Under the pieces are notes generated by a model that saw only the letters and a program-made list of their open reading frames with translations, searched no databases and had not been told where the DNA came from. Shown piece by piece: positions 1 through 8,508 of a stretch of 64,000 nucleotides of DNA. How positions within the stretch are numbered: the first letter of the stretch is position 1; each line of letters begins with the position of its first letter. This DNA is from CAVZCK01 sp963798805 (GTDB lineage: Bacteria > Pseudomonadota > Alphaproteobacteria > Rhizobiales > Rhodomicrobiaceae). Location of the stretch: assembly GCA_963798805.1 (NCBI GenBank), contig CAWCVC010000010.1, positions 806,001 through 870,000 of the forward strand, read 5' to 3'. The position numbers and the translations under genes are program-made.

Positions 1-15
1 AGGTCACCTCCCGAT

Positions 16-1590
16 TCACGCGGGTGCCTGCAGAGCAAGCGGCTCAGCCTGCCGTGGCGCGTTCCGGGGGCTGCGCGTCATATCGGCGCCACGAAGCGCC
101 AAAGCCTCCGCAATATGCGAGCTGAGCACCTTCCGCTCTGCGTCGAGATCGGCAAGCGTTCGGGCAAGGCGGAGCGCGCGATGATAGCCGCGCGCTGAAA
201 GTCCGAAAGCTGAGGCCGCCTCCTGCAGCAGCTTCTGGCCCGCGCTGTCCGGTGTCGCGACAGCTTCCAGCAAGGCGGGAGGGCATTCCGCATTCGTGCT
301 GATCTGTCCGGACGCAACTGTGCGGTAACGGTGCATCTGCCGCCGGCGCGCGACTTCCACTCGCTCCCGCACCTCGGCGCTGCCCTCATGGGCAGGCGGC
401 TGCGCGAGATCGGCCGCGCTGACGGCCGGCACGGTGATGCGGATATCAATGCGGTCGAGGATCGGCCCCGACAGGCGCGCCATATAGCGGTCTCGGCAGC
501 TCGGCCCTTGCCGGCAGGAAAAACCGGGCTCGGTCGCGTGACCGCAGCGGCAGGGGTTCATGGCCGCGACGAGCTGAATGCGCGTCGGATAGGTGATCCG
601 GTGATTGGCGCGCGCGATTATGATTTCGCCGGATTCCAGAGGCTGGCGAAGTGCGTCGATGACCTGCGGCGTGAATTCCGGAAGCTCGTCGAGGAAAAGC
701 ACTCCATGGTGCGCGAGCGCGACCTCGCCGGGACGCGGGCGCGAGCCGCCACCGACCAGCGCCGCCATGCTCGCCGAATGATGCGGCGCACGGAACGGCC
801 GCTCCCGGCTCAGCCGCCCGCCGCCCAATTGCCCGGCCATGCTGCGGATCATGGCAATCTCGAGCATTTCCTGCGGCTCGAGCGGCGGGAGCAGCCCAGG
901 TAGCCTGCGCGCCAGCATCGACTTTCCGGCTCCCGGCGGTCCCGTCATCAGAATGTGATGGCCGCCGGCTGCCGCGATCTCGACAGCGCGCTTGGCCATC
1001 TCCTGGCCGCGAACGTCGCGCAGATAGAGCATATCGGGCCGCGTTTCGTCCAGCTGCGGGACCGGCCGCGGCAGCTCTCCGAGCCCTTTGAAGTGATTGA
1101 CGAGCGAGAGCAGATGGGGCGGCGCCAGAATCGGCATGTCAGGGGAGGCCCAAGCCGCTTCGCTGCCGCAGGCAAGGGGACAGATCAGGCCCTTCTCGAG
1201 GCTGTTTGCGCCTATGGCAGCGGGAAGGGTGCCGGTGACAGCGGCAACCGCACCGTCGAGACCGAGTTCGCCGATCACGACATAATCGCCGATCTCATCA
1301 CCGGGCATTGCGCCGCTGGCGATCATCAGGCCCACGGCGATCGGCAGATCATAGTGGCTGCCCTCCTTCGGCAGATCCGCCGGGGCCAGGTTGACCGTGA
1401 TCCGCTTCGCCGGAACGCCGAGGCCGATCGAGCACAGCGCCGCCCTCACGCGCTCGCGGCTCTCGGCGACCGCCTTGTCGGGCAAGCCGACGATCGAAAA
1501 TGACGGCAGGCCCGGCCCGATCTGCACCTGGACGTCGACCGGCCGCGCCTCAATGCCTAGGAAAGCCACCGTCGAGATCTGCGCAAACAT
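16..1590 (-). CDS. comM: YifB/ComM family Mg-chelatase-like AAA+ ATPase
   Basis: 524 aa, full length for the YifB/ComM family. An N-terminal ChlI-type (Lon-protease-like S5) domain covers about residues 20-140. The Mg-chelatase AAA+ core follows, with Walker A GPPGAGKS near residue 216-223 and Walker B VLFLDELPEF near 297. A four-cysteine motif beginning NPCRCGH near 345 and the C-terminal Mg_chelatase_C domain complete the family layout. ComM is known as a hexameric branch-migration helicase that helps integrate DNA in naturally competent bacteria; its role in non-competent alphaproteobacteria is unclear. The gene leads into gshB, yraN and rsmI on the same strand, an arrangement common in this class. 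The start MFAQISTVAF is the conserved family N-terminus. Confidence 0.95.
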   Translation of the reverse strand: MFAQISTVAFLGIEARPVDVQVQIGPGLPSFSIVGLPDKAVAESRERVRAALCSIGLGVPAKRITVNLAPADLPKEGSHYDLPIAVGLMIASGAMPGDEIGDYVVIGELGLDGAVAAVTGTLPAAIGANSLEKGLICPLACGSEAAWASPDMPILAPPHLLSLVNHFKGLGELPRPVPQLDETRPDMLYLRDVRGQEMAKRAVEIAAAGGHHILMTGPPGAGKSMLARRLPGLLPPLEPQEMLEIAMIRSMAGQLGGGRLSRERPFRAPHHSASMAALVGGGSRPRPGEVALAHHGVLFLDELPEFTPQVIDALRQPLESGEIIIARANHRITYPTRIQLVAAMNPCRCGHATEPGFSCRQGPSCRDRYMARLSGPILDRIDIRITVPAVSAADLAQPPAHEGSAEVRERVEVARRRQMHRYRTVASGQISTNAECPPALLEAVATPDSAGQKLLQEAASAFGLSARGYHRALRLARTLADLDAERKVLSSHIAEALALRGADMTRSPRNAPRQAEPLALQAPA

Positions 1591-1677
1591 TCTCTCAATC
1601 CGCCGATACGAAATCCGAACTCCGGATTGCGCAACACTAGCAGAGAGAACAAGGCATGAACATAAGGGCGATTACGG

Positions 1678-2637
1678 CTAGCCGCCGGCTTTTTTCCGGG
1701 CTATGCGATCCTCGACGACGTCCCAGATCATCGCGGCAATATCCAGACCGCCGAAGCGCTGCACCTCACGAATGCCGGTCGGCGAGGTCACGTTGATTTC
1801 AGTCAGATAGTCGCCGATGACATCGATGCCGGTGAAGATCAGCCCGCGCTTTTTCAGCTCCGGGCCGATGACGGCGCAGATCTCGCGCTCGCGCTCTGTG
1901 ATCTCGGTCGGCTCGGGCCGGCCGCCGACATGCATGTTGGACCGCGTCTCCTCGGTCGACGGAACGCGGTTGATGGCGCCGGCAATCTCGCCATCGACGA
2001 GGATGATGCGCTTGTCACCCTTGCGGACCTCGGGCTGATAGCGCTGCACGATGAACGGCTCGCGGAAGACGCTCTGAAACAGCTCGACAAGCGAGCCGAT
2101 ATTGGTGTCCTCCGGCTGCATGCGGAACACCGCCGCGCCGCCATTGCCGTAGAGCGGCTTCAGGATGATATCGCGATGCTCGCTTCGGAAAGCTTTGACA
2201 TCTTCGAGCGAGCGCGTGATCAGCGTGGGCGGCATCAGATCGGGAAACTGCGTCACGAACAGCTTCTCCGGCGAATTGCGCACCGAGGCCGGATCGTTGA
2301 CGACGAGCACGCCCGGCTGCAGGGCCTCTAGGAGATGCGTCGTCGTGATGTAATTCATGTCGAAAGGCGGATCCTGGCGCAAATGCACCACGTCATATTC
2401 GGCAAGGTCCGCGAGGTGGCGTTCGCCGAGTCGGTAATGCTCGCCCTGCTTGTCGGCGACGGTCACCGGATTGACATGGGCGACGATGCGACGGTCGCGC
2501 AGGGAAAGATCGCCGGGTGTGTAGTAAAGCAGTTCATGTCCGCGCCGCTGAGCCTCAAGCATCAGCGCGAAGGTGGAATCGCCGCGAATGACCAGCCGGT
2601 CGATCGGGTCCATCTGAAACGCGGCGCGCAGCGCCAT
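1678..2637 (-). CDS. gshB: Glutathione synthetase
   Basis: 319 aa cytoplasmic enzyme that joins gamma-glutamylcysteine and glycine with ATP, the second step of glutathione synthesis. The N-terminal GSH-synthase domain (about residues 1-125) has the family sequence LRQDPPFDMNYITTTHLLE. The ATP-grasp domain follows, with the glycine-rich loop LKPLYGNGGAAVFR near 160 and the metal/ATP-binding segment ending EINVTSPTGIREVQRFGG near 275-295. The start ATG at 2637 is preceded by AGGAG seven bases upstream; an internal Met (residue 9) is an alternative start. It lies between comM and yraN on the same strand. Length and motifs match the bacterial family and nothing is missing. Confidence 0.96.
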   Translation of the reverse strand: MALRAAFQMDPIDRLVIRGDSTFALMLEAQRRGHELLYYTPGDLSLRDRRIVAHVNPVTVADKQGEHYRLGERHLADLAEYDVVHLRQDPPFDMNYITTTHLLEALQPGVLVVNDPASVRNSPEKLFVTQFPDLMPPTLITRSLEDVKAFRSEHRDIILKPLYGNGGAAVFRMQPEDTNIGSLVELFQSVFREPFIVQRYQPEVRKGDKRIILVDGEIAGAINRVPSTEETRSNMHVGGRPEPTEITEREREICAVIGPELKKRGLIFTGIDVIGDYLTEINVTSPTGIREVQRFGGLDIAAMIWDVVEDRIARKKAGG

Positions 2638-2770
2638 GGCACTCTCCTATTGGGCGGCAAGAAAGGCCGGTCGCCAAAGTCTCGGCGCGGCAGGCATCAC
2701 ATTCATATCTTGCATGGTGAAGGCCGCCAAGCGGCGCGCGATGCCGTCGCCCCAAACTACAGCGGCGGGC

Positions 2771-3136
2771 TCAAAGCCGAAATGCATCCGGGATATATTC
2801 AGGGCGCTGGCGGGGTGCAATCAGCACCGCGTCGAAAGACATGTCGCGATCCTGATATTCCGGGAAGCTCTGGAGCCAGTGGCCTGCGGCTTCGGCAATC
2901 CGGCGCTGCTGACGCGGCGTGATCGACCAGGCGGCATCGTCCAATTTGCGGCGGGCCTTCACCTCCACAAAAGCAAGGTGATCGCCGTTGGAGGCGACCA
3001 GATCGATCTCGCCCGCCGGCGAGCGATAGCGGCGGCTGAGGATCCGGTAGCCGCGGCCCGCGAGCATGCATGCGGCATCCTCTTCCGCCTTGCGACCGCG
3101 GTCATAAGCTTCGCGTTTCCTTGCCTTAGAGGTCAT
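2771..3136 (-). CDS. yraN: YraN family (UPF0102) nuclease-fold protein
   Basis: 121 aa. UPF0102/YraN proteins have an archaeal Holliday-junction-resolvase-like restriction-endonuclease fold. The motif pieces GRKAEEDAACML, AGEIDLVASNGDHLAFVEVKAR (E, D, ExK active-site pattern) and the C-terminal half are all visible. I chose the ATG at 3136 (MTSKARKREAYDRG) because it begins at the conserved family N-terminus. It overlaps the end of rsmI by 11 bases, indicating translational coupling. A longer upstream reading would lie entirely inside rsmI and adds no recognisable sequence. The molecular function of the family is not settled; co-occurrence with rsmI and gshB is widespread. Confidence 0.93.
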   Translation of the reverse strand: MTSKARKREAYDRGRKAEEDAACMLAGRGYRILSRRYRSPAGEIDLVASNGDHLAFVEVKARRKLDDAAWSITPRQQRRIAEAAGHWLQSFPEYQDRDMSFDAVLIAPRQRPEYIPDAFRL

Positions 3137-4025
3137 CGTCACTCGCGGCACCGTTCTGAAATTTGAGAGCCAGATCATAGACCTGCTTCCGAGGTACACG
3201 CAATGTTCTTCTCACCTCCTCCACAGCATCTCTCAGGCTCGACCGCTTGAGCGCTGCGCGGATGGCCGTGCGGACATCGTCCTCGCTCGCGATCTCGTCG
3301 GCGGGCGGGGCGACAAGCAGAACGAACTCGCCTTTCCAGTCGTGCCCGATCAGCTCTTCGGCCGGCAGCTTCGTCCGGATGACCTCCTCGAAACGTTTGG
3401 TGAGCTCGCGGGCGATGACCAGCTCCCGGCCTCGGAAGATCTCTCCAAGAATCAACAGCGTCCGATCGAGTTGGCTGGCCGTCTCGAACAGGATCAGCGT
3501 GCCGGGGACCGCCGACAGGACCTCGAGCCTCTTGCGGGCGGCCGCCTCGCGGGGCGGCAGGAAGCCGGCGAAGAAGAAGCTGTCGGTCGGCAGCCCGCTG
3601 ACCGTCAGCCCGGCGAGCAGGGCCGAGGCGCCGGGGATGCTGGTGATGGTGATACCTTCGGCCGCGGCCTCACGCACGAGCTTGTAGCCGGGATCGGAGA
3701 TCAGCGGCGTTCCCGCATCCGACACCAGCGCGACAGAGGCGCCGCCGGCCAGCCATTTCAGGATCTTCGGCCGCTCCCGTGCGGCGTTATAATCGTGGTA
3801 GGCGCTGAGTTGCGCCGATAGATTGTAGTGGCTGACGAGCTTCTGGGTCTGGCGCGTGTCCTCGCAGCAAATATGTTCGGCCCTGGCAAGAACGCCGAGC
3901 GCGCGCAAGCTGATGTCGCCGAGATTGCCGATCGGTGTGGCCACCAAATAGAGGCCCGGCGGCAAGGGCGAAGCGAGTTCTTTTTCCAGCGCCGCGCCTA
4001 CGGCGTCGCTCAGTGATCCGGGCAT
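3126..4025 (-). CDS. rsmI: 16S rRNA (cytidine(1402)-2'-O)-methyltransferase
   Basis: 299 aa. RsmI 2'-O-methylates C1402 in the decoding centre of 16S rRNA using S-adenosylmethionine. The tetrapyrrole-methylase fold is clear: LYLVATPIGNLGDISLRAL at the N-terminus, ICCEDTRQTQKL near residue 53, the SAM-loop VSDAGTPLISDPGY near 100-113, and SIPGASALLAGLTVSGLPTD near 130. The C-terminal RsmI HTH extension is present. It overlaps yraN by 11 bases on the same strand and faces away from the lipoprotein gene at 4327, the same pairing as E. coli rsmI and lpoA. Confidence 0.96.
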   Translation of the reverse strand: MPGSLSDAVGAALEKELASPLPPGLYLVATPIGNLGDISLRALGVLARAEHICCEDTRQTQKLVSHYNLSAQLSAYHDYNAARERPKILKWLAGGASVALVSDAGTPLISDPGYKLVREAAAEGITITSIPGASALLAGLTVSGLPTDSFFFAGFLPPREAAARKRLEVLSAVPGTLILFETASQLDRTLLILGEIFRGRELVIARELTKRFEEVIRTKLPAEELIGHDWKGEFVLLVAPPADEIASEDDVRTAIRAALKRSSLRDAVEEVRRTLRVPRKQVYDLALKFQNGAASDDDL

Positions 4026-4326
4026 GAAGGGTTAATCCACAATGTCGAAATCGGCACGCCGGGACCTAAGCCCCTCTAAAGCCTATCACCTTACGGCCAC
4101 AGTCGGAGGCTAACAAAAGAGAAGATGCTCGCCGCGGCGAATTGTGCCAAGTTTTTCCGTGACGACTACGATTCTTCACAAGCTGTGCATTACCGGCAGC
4201 AGCTGATGGCGGCGAGCGGCGGGGCAAGTGGAGACGAGCCTCGGCTCTGGCGCTCGGCCAATCCGCCGGCCGAGGGACTTTCAGGCGCGGCTCCGGCGAA
4301 CGGCGTAGAAAGGTATCGAGACTGAC
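4026..4326. other. Divergent intergenic region between rsmI and the lipoprotein gene
   Basis: About 300 bases without a convincing gene. It must carry the promoters for the rsmI-yraN-gshB side and for the divergent lipoprotein gene. I see no clear -35/-10 pair, terminator or repeat in it. Confidence 0.5.
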
Positions 4327-5547
4327 ATGCAGGCTCATGATGGTCTGAAGATCTGGTCCCGCCATGCCGCGCGCCGCTTCTGGGCCGCCGGGCTGGCGGT
4401 TCTGGCGCTCGTGATCGCCGGCTGCTCCATTACGGGTGGAGGCGGCACCGTTGGCGACAATGGCGCCCCCGGCGCTGCTGTGCTGCCCGGCGCAGGGAAA
4501 TCCGCTGTCAAGGTCGCCGTGCTCTTGCCTCTCACCGGCGGCAATTCGCAGAAAATCGCCCAGGCCCTCAAACAGGCCGGCGAGCTTGCGCTGTTCGATT
4601 TCAACAATCCCAATGTCGAGCTTGTGCCGAAGGATACCCGCGGCACGCCCGACGGCGCCAGGACGGCCGCGCAGGAAGCGGTGAAGGAAGGCGCCGAGCT
4701 GATCATCGGACCGCTCTTCGCCAATGAGGTCTCGGCGGCGGCGCCGGAAGCCAAGCGCGGCAATGTGCCGATGATCGCCTTTTCCAGCGACCGCAAGGTG
4801 GCCGGCAACGGCGTCTATCTCCTGAGCTTCCTCGCCGGCAGCGACGTGCCGCGCGTCATCTCCTATGCGGTGAGTCAGGGCAAGACCCGCTTCGCCGCGC
4901 TCATACCGCAGACCGAATATGGACGGCTGGTCGAGCAGAGCTTTCTCACCATCACCAAGCAGCTCAATGCGCAGGTCGTAGCGGTGAAGAGCTATCCACA
5001 GGACGCCAATGGCATGATCACGCCGATCCGCGAGATCGCGTCGCTGGTCAAGAAGGGCGAGCCGCCGCAGATCGATGCGCTGTTCATCCCCGCGGCCGCA
5101 GATACCCTCCCTTCGCTAGCCCCGCTCCTGCCCTATGCGGAGGTCGACACCAAGGCGATCAAGCTGCTTGGCACGAGCGGCTGGGACTACACGGGCGTCG
5201 GCAAGGAGCCGGCGCTGGTCGGAGCCTGGTTCCCGGCGCCGGATCCGAAAGGCTGGACGGATTTCACCAAGCGCTATGTCGAGACCTATGGCGACGTGCC
5301 GCCACGCCTTGCGACGCTCGCCTATGACGCCGTGAGCCTGGCGATCTCGCTGTCGAAGAACCCGCCCGGCGCGCGCTTCACCGAAAAGGCTCTGACGCGG
5401 GCGAACGGCTTTGCCGGGATAGACGGGTTGTTCCGGCTGCGGCCGGACGGCACCTCGGAGCGGGGCTTCGCAGTGCTGGAAGTGCAGCGCTACGGCAATC
5501 AAGTGATCGATCAGGCCCCGAGCGGATTCAGCTCCGCACAATATTGA
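4327..5547 (+). CDS. LpoA-like penicillin-binding protein activator (periplasmic-binding-fold lipoprotein)
   Basis: 406 aa. The N-terminus is a lipoprotein signal with a charged region, a hydrophobic run and the lipobox VIAGC (lipidated Cys33). The rest is a type I periplasmic-binding fold (Peripla_BP_6-like): VKVAVLLPLTGGNSQKIAQAL, IIGPLFANEVSAAAPEAKRG and SDRKVAGNGVYLLSF are typical. In E. coli the gene divergent from rsmI is lpoA, an outer-membrane activator of PBP1A; the matching position here suggests a peptidoglycan role. The alphaproteobacterial homologs lack the long N-terminal TPR domain of enterobacterial LpoA, as does this one, so PBP1A activation is inferred, not shown. An amino-acid-binding lipoprotein is the alternative. 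Confidence 0.85.
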   Translation: MQAHDGLKIWSRHAARRFWAAGLAVLALVIAGCSITGGGGTVGDNGAPGAAVLPGAGKSAVKVAVLLPLTGGNSQKIAQALKQAGELALFDFNNPNVELVPKDTRGTPDGARTAAQEAVKEGAELIIGPLFANEVSAAAPEAKRGNVPMIAFSSDRKVAGNGVYLLSFLAGSDVPRVISYAVSQGKTRFAALIPQTEYGRLVEQSFLTITKQLNAQVVAVKSYPQDANGMITPIREIASLVKKGEPPQIDALFIPAAADTLPSLAPLLPYAEVDTKAIKLLGTSGWDYTGVGKEPALVGAWFPAPDPKGWTDFTKRYVETYGDVPPRLATLAYDAVSLAISLSKNPPGARFTEKALTRANGFAGIDGLFRLRPDGTSERGFAVLEVQRYGNQVIDQAPSGFSSAQY

Positions 5548-5593
5548 CGGCTGGCTCGGCTGCGAGGGGCGGCGCTGTTGGCCGGCTGCCGCG

Positions 5594-6280
5594 CTAGTGG
5601 GATCGGGCCGTGTTTCTCGGCATCGACGCCAGATAATGCGCGAGCCCATCGATTTCCGGCTCGCTCAGTGCTTTGGCAATGCCGGCCATCACGCCCGTAA
5701 CATCGTTCTCCCGCCGCCCCTCGCGGAAATCGCGCAGTTCCTTGGCGATATAATCGGCATGCTGGGCAGTCAGATGCGGCGCATAGGGCGGCGCGGGGCT
5801 CTTGGCGCGCGCTGTGCCAGGCAGATGACAGCTCACGCAAGCCGGAATGCCACGTCCCTCATCGCCGTCCTTGAGGAGCCGGCTGGCCTCATCGCGCTCG
5901 GCCTTGCTTTCCTCGTTCTGCGCTGGCGGCGGAGGAGGAAGGCTGGAGAAATAGCGCGCCACCTGCTTCACTTGGCTATCGTTAATCTCCATGACGATTG
6001 CCGCCATCTGCCCGCCGTCATTGGCCCGACGTCCGGCGCGGAAATCACCCAGCTGCTTTTCGATGTAGGCGGCCTTCTGACCGGCGAGCCTCGGAAACCG
6101 GCTCATGCGGCTGACGCCATCGAGGCCGTGGCACAGCCCGCAGATTTCCTGCGGCGGCGCGCTTGGGTCGCCGAGACCGTCGGATCTCGCGGCAGACGAG
6201 GCGATCAGCAAGCCGCCGATCAGGCCCAAGGCTGCGCGGGTCGACAATAGGCCGGTCAGCGCGAAACTCTGTGGGACCAC
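5594..6280 (-). CDS. Exported two-haem cytochrome c (c553/c4 type)
   Basis: 228 aa with a GTG start. An N-terminal hydrophobic signal ends near residue 31. Two class I cytochrome c domains follow: haem motif CGLCH at residues 47-51 and CVSCH near 148-152, each followed by a C-terminal Met-containing loop. This is the c4-like architecture of periplasmic electron carriers. It is the last gene of a minus-strand run that contains an SCO1 chaperone and an ABC importer with a NosL-like domain; the gap to the SCO1 stop is about 15 bases, so co-transcription is likely. Its redox partner cannot be read from the sequence. Confidence 0.9.
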   Translation of the reverse strand: MVPQSFALTGLLSTRAALGLIGGLLIASSAARSDGLGDPSAPPQEICGLCHGLDGVSRMSRFPRLAGQKAAYIEKQLGDFRAGRRANDGGQMAAIVMEINDSQVKQVARYFSSLPPPPPAQNEESKAERDEASRLLKDGDEGRGIPACVSCHLPGTARAKSPAPPYAPHLTAQHADYIAKELRDFREGRRENDVTGVMAGIAKALSEPEIDGLAHYLASMPRNTARSH

Positions 6281-6294
6281 CCGCCGCGCTCCGC

Positions 6295-6912
6295 TCAGTT
6301 GATCGCCTTGCCGTAATCCCGCATCAGCTTTGCCAGGAACGCCGCCGTTTTCGCGGGCTGCATCGGCGGGTTGAGGCGCGCCGCGATCCGGCCCTCAGGG
6401 TCGATGACCGAGACGAAGGCGCTATGCGAGACTTGATATTCGTCCTGCCCCGGCCTCTTCTTGTCGATGCGTGCGAAACCGCCGACGCCGTCGACGACGG
6501 TCTTGATCGCCGGCCAGTCGCCAGTGACGCCAATGAAATCCGGATTGAAGGCGGTCACATAGTCGGCCAGCACCGGCTTGTCCCGCTGCTCATCGACGCC
6601 GACGAAAATCACCTGGGGCAGCTTATCCGGGGACACGCGCATGGTGAGCTGCTCGATCACCGACGCGAGGTTCTGCATGGTGAAGGGACAGATGTCGGGG
6701 CAGTGGGTATAGCCGAGCAGGACGAGGCTCCATTTGCCTGCAAGGCGGTCGTTCTTGAAGGAAAGGCCGCGATGATCGATGAGCGCGAAGGGTGGAAGCG
6801 GCTTCGCCGGACTGACGATCTCCGGATCGCTTTTCGCAGCGAAAAGCGGTCCCGGCAGGGCAGTAACGGCCAGTACGGCCGCGGCAAAGAAAGCAGTCAG
6901 CAATCCTCTCAT
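6295..6912 (-). CDS. SCO1/SenC family copper chaperone
   Basis: 205 aa. An N-terminal signal/anchor (about residues 1-25) is followed by a thioredoxin-fold SCO domain with the copper/redox motif CPDIC (Cys71, Cys75) and the distal copper ligand His163 in the segment VSHSAF. SCO proteins deliver copper to, or reduce, the CuA site of cytochrome oxidase and related cuproenzymes. The start at 6912 has AAAGGAGG at the expected distance; upstream codons in the same frame belong to the end of the preceding ATPase gene. It sits between an ABC ATPase gene and a cytochrome c gene, which suggests a dedicated copper or redox role for the cluster. Confidence 0.93.
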   Translation of the reverse strand: MRGLLTAFFAAAVLAVTALPGPLFAAKSDPEIVSPAKPLPPFALIDHRGLSFKNDRLAGKWSLVLLGYTHCPDICPFTMQNLASVIEQLTMRVSPDKLPQVIFVGVDEQRDKPVLADYVTAFNPDFIGVTGDWPAIKTVVDGVGGFARIDKKRPGQDEYQVSHSAFVSVIDPEGRIAARLNPPMQPAKTAAFLAKLMRDYGKAIN

Positions 6913-6925
6913 GGCGCGCCTCCTT

Positions 6926-7777
6926 TCATGCATTCTGCTGGGCGAACGCCTTGAGGCTCTCCTCGCGGATCTGCTCGTGGCATTGGCGGCGCAGGCGCAG
7001 AAAGGCCTCGTCATTGGCGACGTCGAAATTGCGCGGGCGCGGCAGTGTGATGGGAATGTCGGCGATGATTCGGCCGGGGTTCGCGCTCATCACCAGCACG
7101 CGGTCGCCGAGAAATACCGCCTCGTCGATATCGTGGGTGACGAACAGCACGGTGATGCCGAACTCCGACCAGATCTCCAGCAGGCTCTCCTGCATCATGT
7201 GCCGGGTCTGGCTGTCGAGCGCGCCGAAGGGCTCATCCATCAGGAGCACATTGGGATAGGTGGCGAGCGCCCGCGCAATGCCGACGCGCTGCTGCATGCC
7301 GCCGGACAGCTCGGCCGGATAGCGGCTGGCGAATTTCGTCAGGCCCACCATGGCGATCATGGTGTTGGCGATGGAGTTGATATTGGCGCGGCCGAGGATC
7401 TGCGGGCCGAACGCCACATTCTCGCGGACGGTCTTCCAGGGAAACAGCGAATATTGCTGGAACACCATGCCACGGTCCGGGCCGGGCGCGGTGACCGGCA
7501 CGCCGTCGACCAGCACGCGGCCGCTTGAGGGCGGCACATAGCCCGCCACGCTGTTGAGCAGCGTCGATTTCCCGCAACCGGACGGGCCGAGGATGCAGAC
7601 GAATTCGCCCGGCGCGATGTCGATGGAGATGTCTGTCACCGCGACATGCTGCGAGCGGCCCTTGCCGAACGCGATAGTCACATCCTGGATGGCCACTGCG
7701 CCGCGGTCGCTGCGGAATTGCTGCGCGGAGGCGCTCGGCTCGGCGGATTTGCGCTGGAGATTGATGACGCTCAGCAT
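6926..7777 (-). CDS. ABC transporter ATP-binding protein (SsuB/TauB/NrtD type)
   Basis: 283 aa. The motifs are Walker A GPSGCGKST (64-72), Q-loop VFQQYSLFPWKTVREN, signature LSGGMQQR (157-164), Walker B VLLMDEPFGALD and the switch His in LFVTHDIDEAVFLGDRV. The subgroup is that of the nitrate/sulfonate/taurine importers. The ATG at 7777 was chosen because the family-like N-terminus begins there. It is followed 13 bases later by the SCO1 gene. The substrate is not known; the binding protein at 10765-12129 belongs to the same transport set. Confidence 0.92.
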   Translation of the reverse strand: MLSVINLQRKSAEPSASAQQFRSDRGAVAIQDVTIAFGKGRSQHVAVTDISIDIAPGEFVCILGPSGCGKSTLLNSVAGYVPPSSGRVLVDGVPVTAPGPDRGMVFQQYSLFPWKTVRENVAFGPQILGRANINSIANTMIAMVGLTKFASRYPAELSGGMQQRVGIARALATYPNVLLMDEPFGALDSQTRHMMQESLLEIWSEFGITVLFVTHDIDEAVFLGDRVLVMSANPGRIIADIPITLPRPRNFDVANDEAFLRLRRQCHEQIREESLKAFAQQNA

Positions 7778-7794
7778 GGCGGCGCTCCTGCTCC

Positions 7795-8508
7795 CTAGCT
7801 TCGAATGTCGGCAGCGCTCACGGCGCGCAGAGGCACAGGGGCAGGCCACTTCGGCGCGGCGACGGCCGCCTGGCCACCCATGCGATAGGCCATGACGAAG
7901 GCAGTTGCGCCCAGCAGCGACAGGCCGCCGAATTTCAGCCAGACGCCGAACGGCTCCAGCCAGTTGGCGGTGGCTACGCTGAGGCCGAGCATGGTGAGGC
8001 CGACGATCCAGGACGGCGTCGCGCAGCACACCACCCAGGTTATGGTCGCCCCGGTGAGGCCGACGAGCCCGACGCCGAGGCTGGTAGTCGCGACCGCCGT
8101 GCCGCGCTCGGCGAGACTGCAGGCGCCGGTGCAGGCGGTACCCAGCGCCCAGACCGTCGCCACCAGCATCCCCATGGCGAGAATAATCAGCATCTTCGCT
8201 GGCAGGAGCGTCAGGCTCCATTCCGAGATGCCGTGGCCGTAATCCATGTTCATATAACCGACCTCGAACAGCCATTCGTCGCGGGCGATGTCGAGCGCGT
8301 CGGCGAGGGAGGGGGTCGAGGCGAAAATCCGGGCGATATTGGCAGGCCAGTCATAGAGCGTGGCGTAATTCGGCCAGTTGCCGAACTGATAGGAGAGGCT
8401 GGCGAGCAACCCCGCATAATAGACCGCCACGCAGCCGAAGCTGATCGCCAGCCAGGCAAGAAGCCGGGTGCGAACCGCGCTGCCTATGGTCGCAAATGCC
8501 GTGATCAT
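7795..8508 (-). CDS. Cysteine-bearing polytopic membrane protein of the ABC operon, unknown function
   Basis: 237 aa, about five hydrophobic segments. It does not have the EAA loop of a binding-protein-dependent permease, so it is not simply a second permease copy. Notable are CTGAC (Cys126, Cys130) and CC (Cys161, Cys162), both in or next to predicted membrane helices, and an external-looking segment YMNMDYGHGISEW (86-98) with Met and His residues. The start ATG at 8508 is preceded by AAAGGAGGA and overlaps the permease stop as ATGA, so translation is coupled. Paired thiols plus Met/His within a cluster that also has SCO1 and NosL-like domains suggest metal or thiol-redox handling; that is inference. 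I do not recognise a named family. Confidence 0.75.
   Translation of the reverse strand: MITAFATIGSAVRTRLLAWLAISFGCVAVYYAGLLASLSYQFGNWPNYATLYDWPANIARIFASTPSLADALDIARDEWLFEVGYMNMDYGHGISEWSLTLLPAKMLIILAMGMLVATVWALGTACTGACSLAERGTAVATTSLGVGLVGLTGATITWVVCCATPSWIVGLTMLGLSVATANWLEPFGVWLKFGGLSLLGATAFVMAYRMGGQAAVAAPKWPAPVPLRAVSAADIRS

Noticed and set aside
7795..8508. Second permease subunit of the ABC importer
   Set aside because: It lacks the EAA coupling loop and the binding-protein-dependent permease pattern, so I list it as an unassigned membrane protein.
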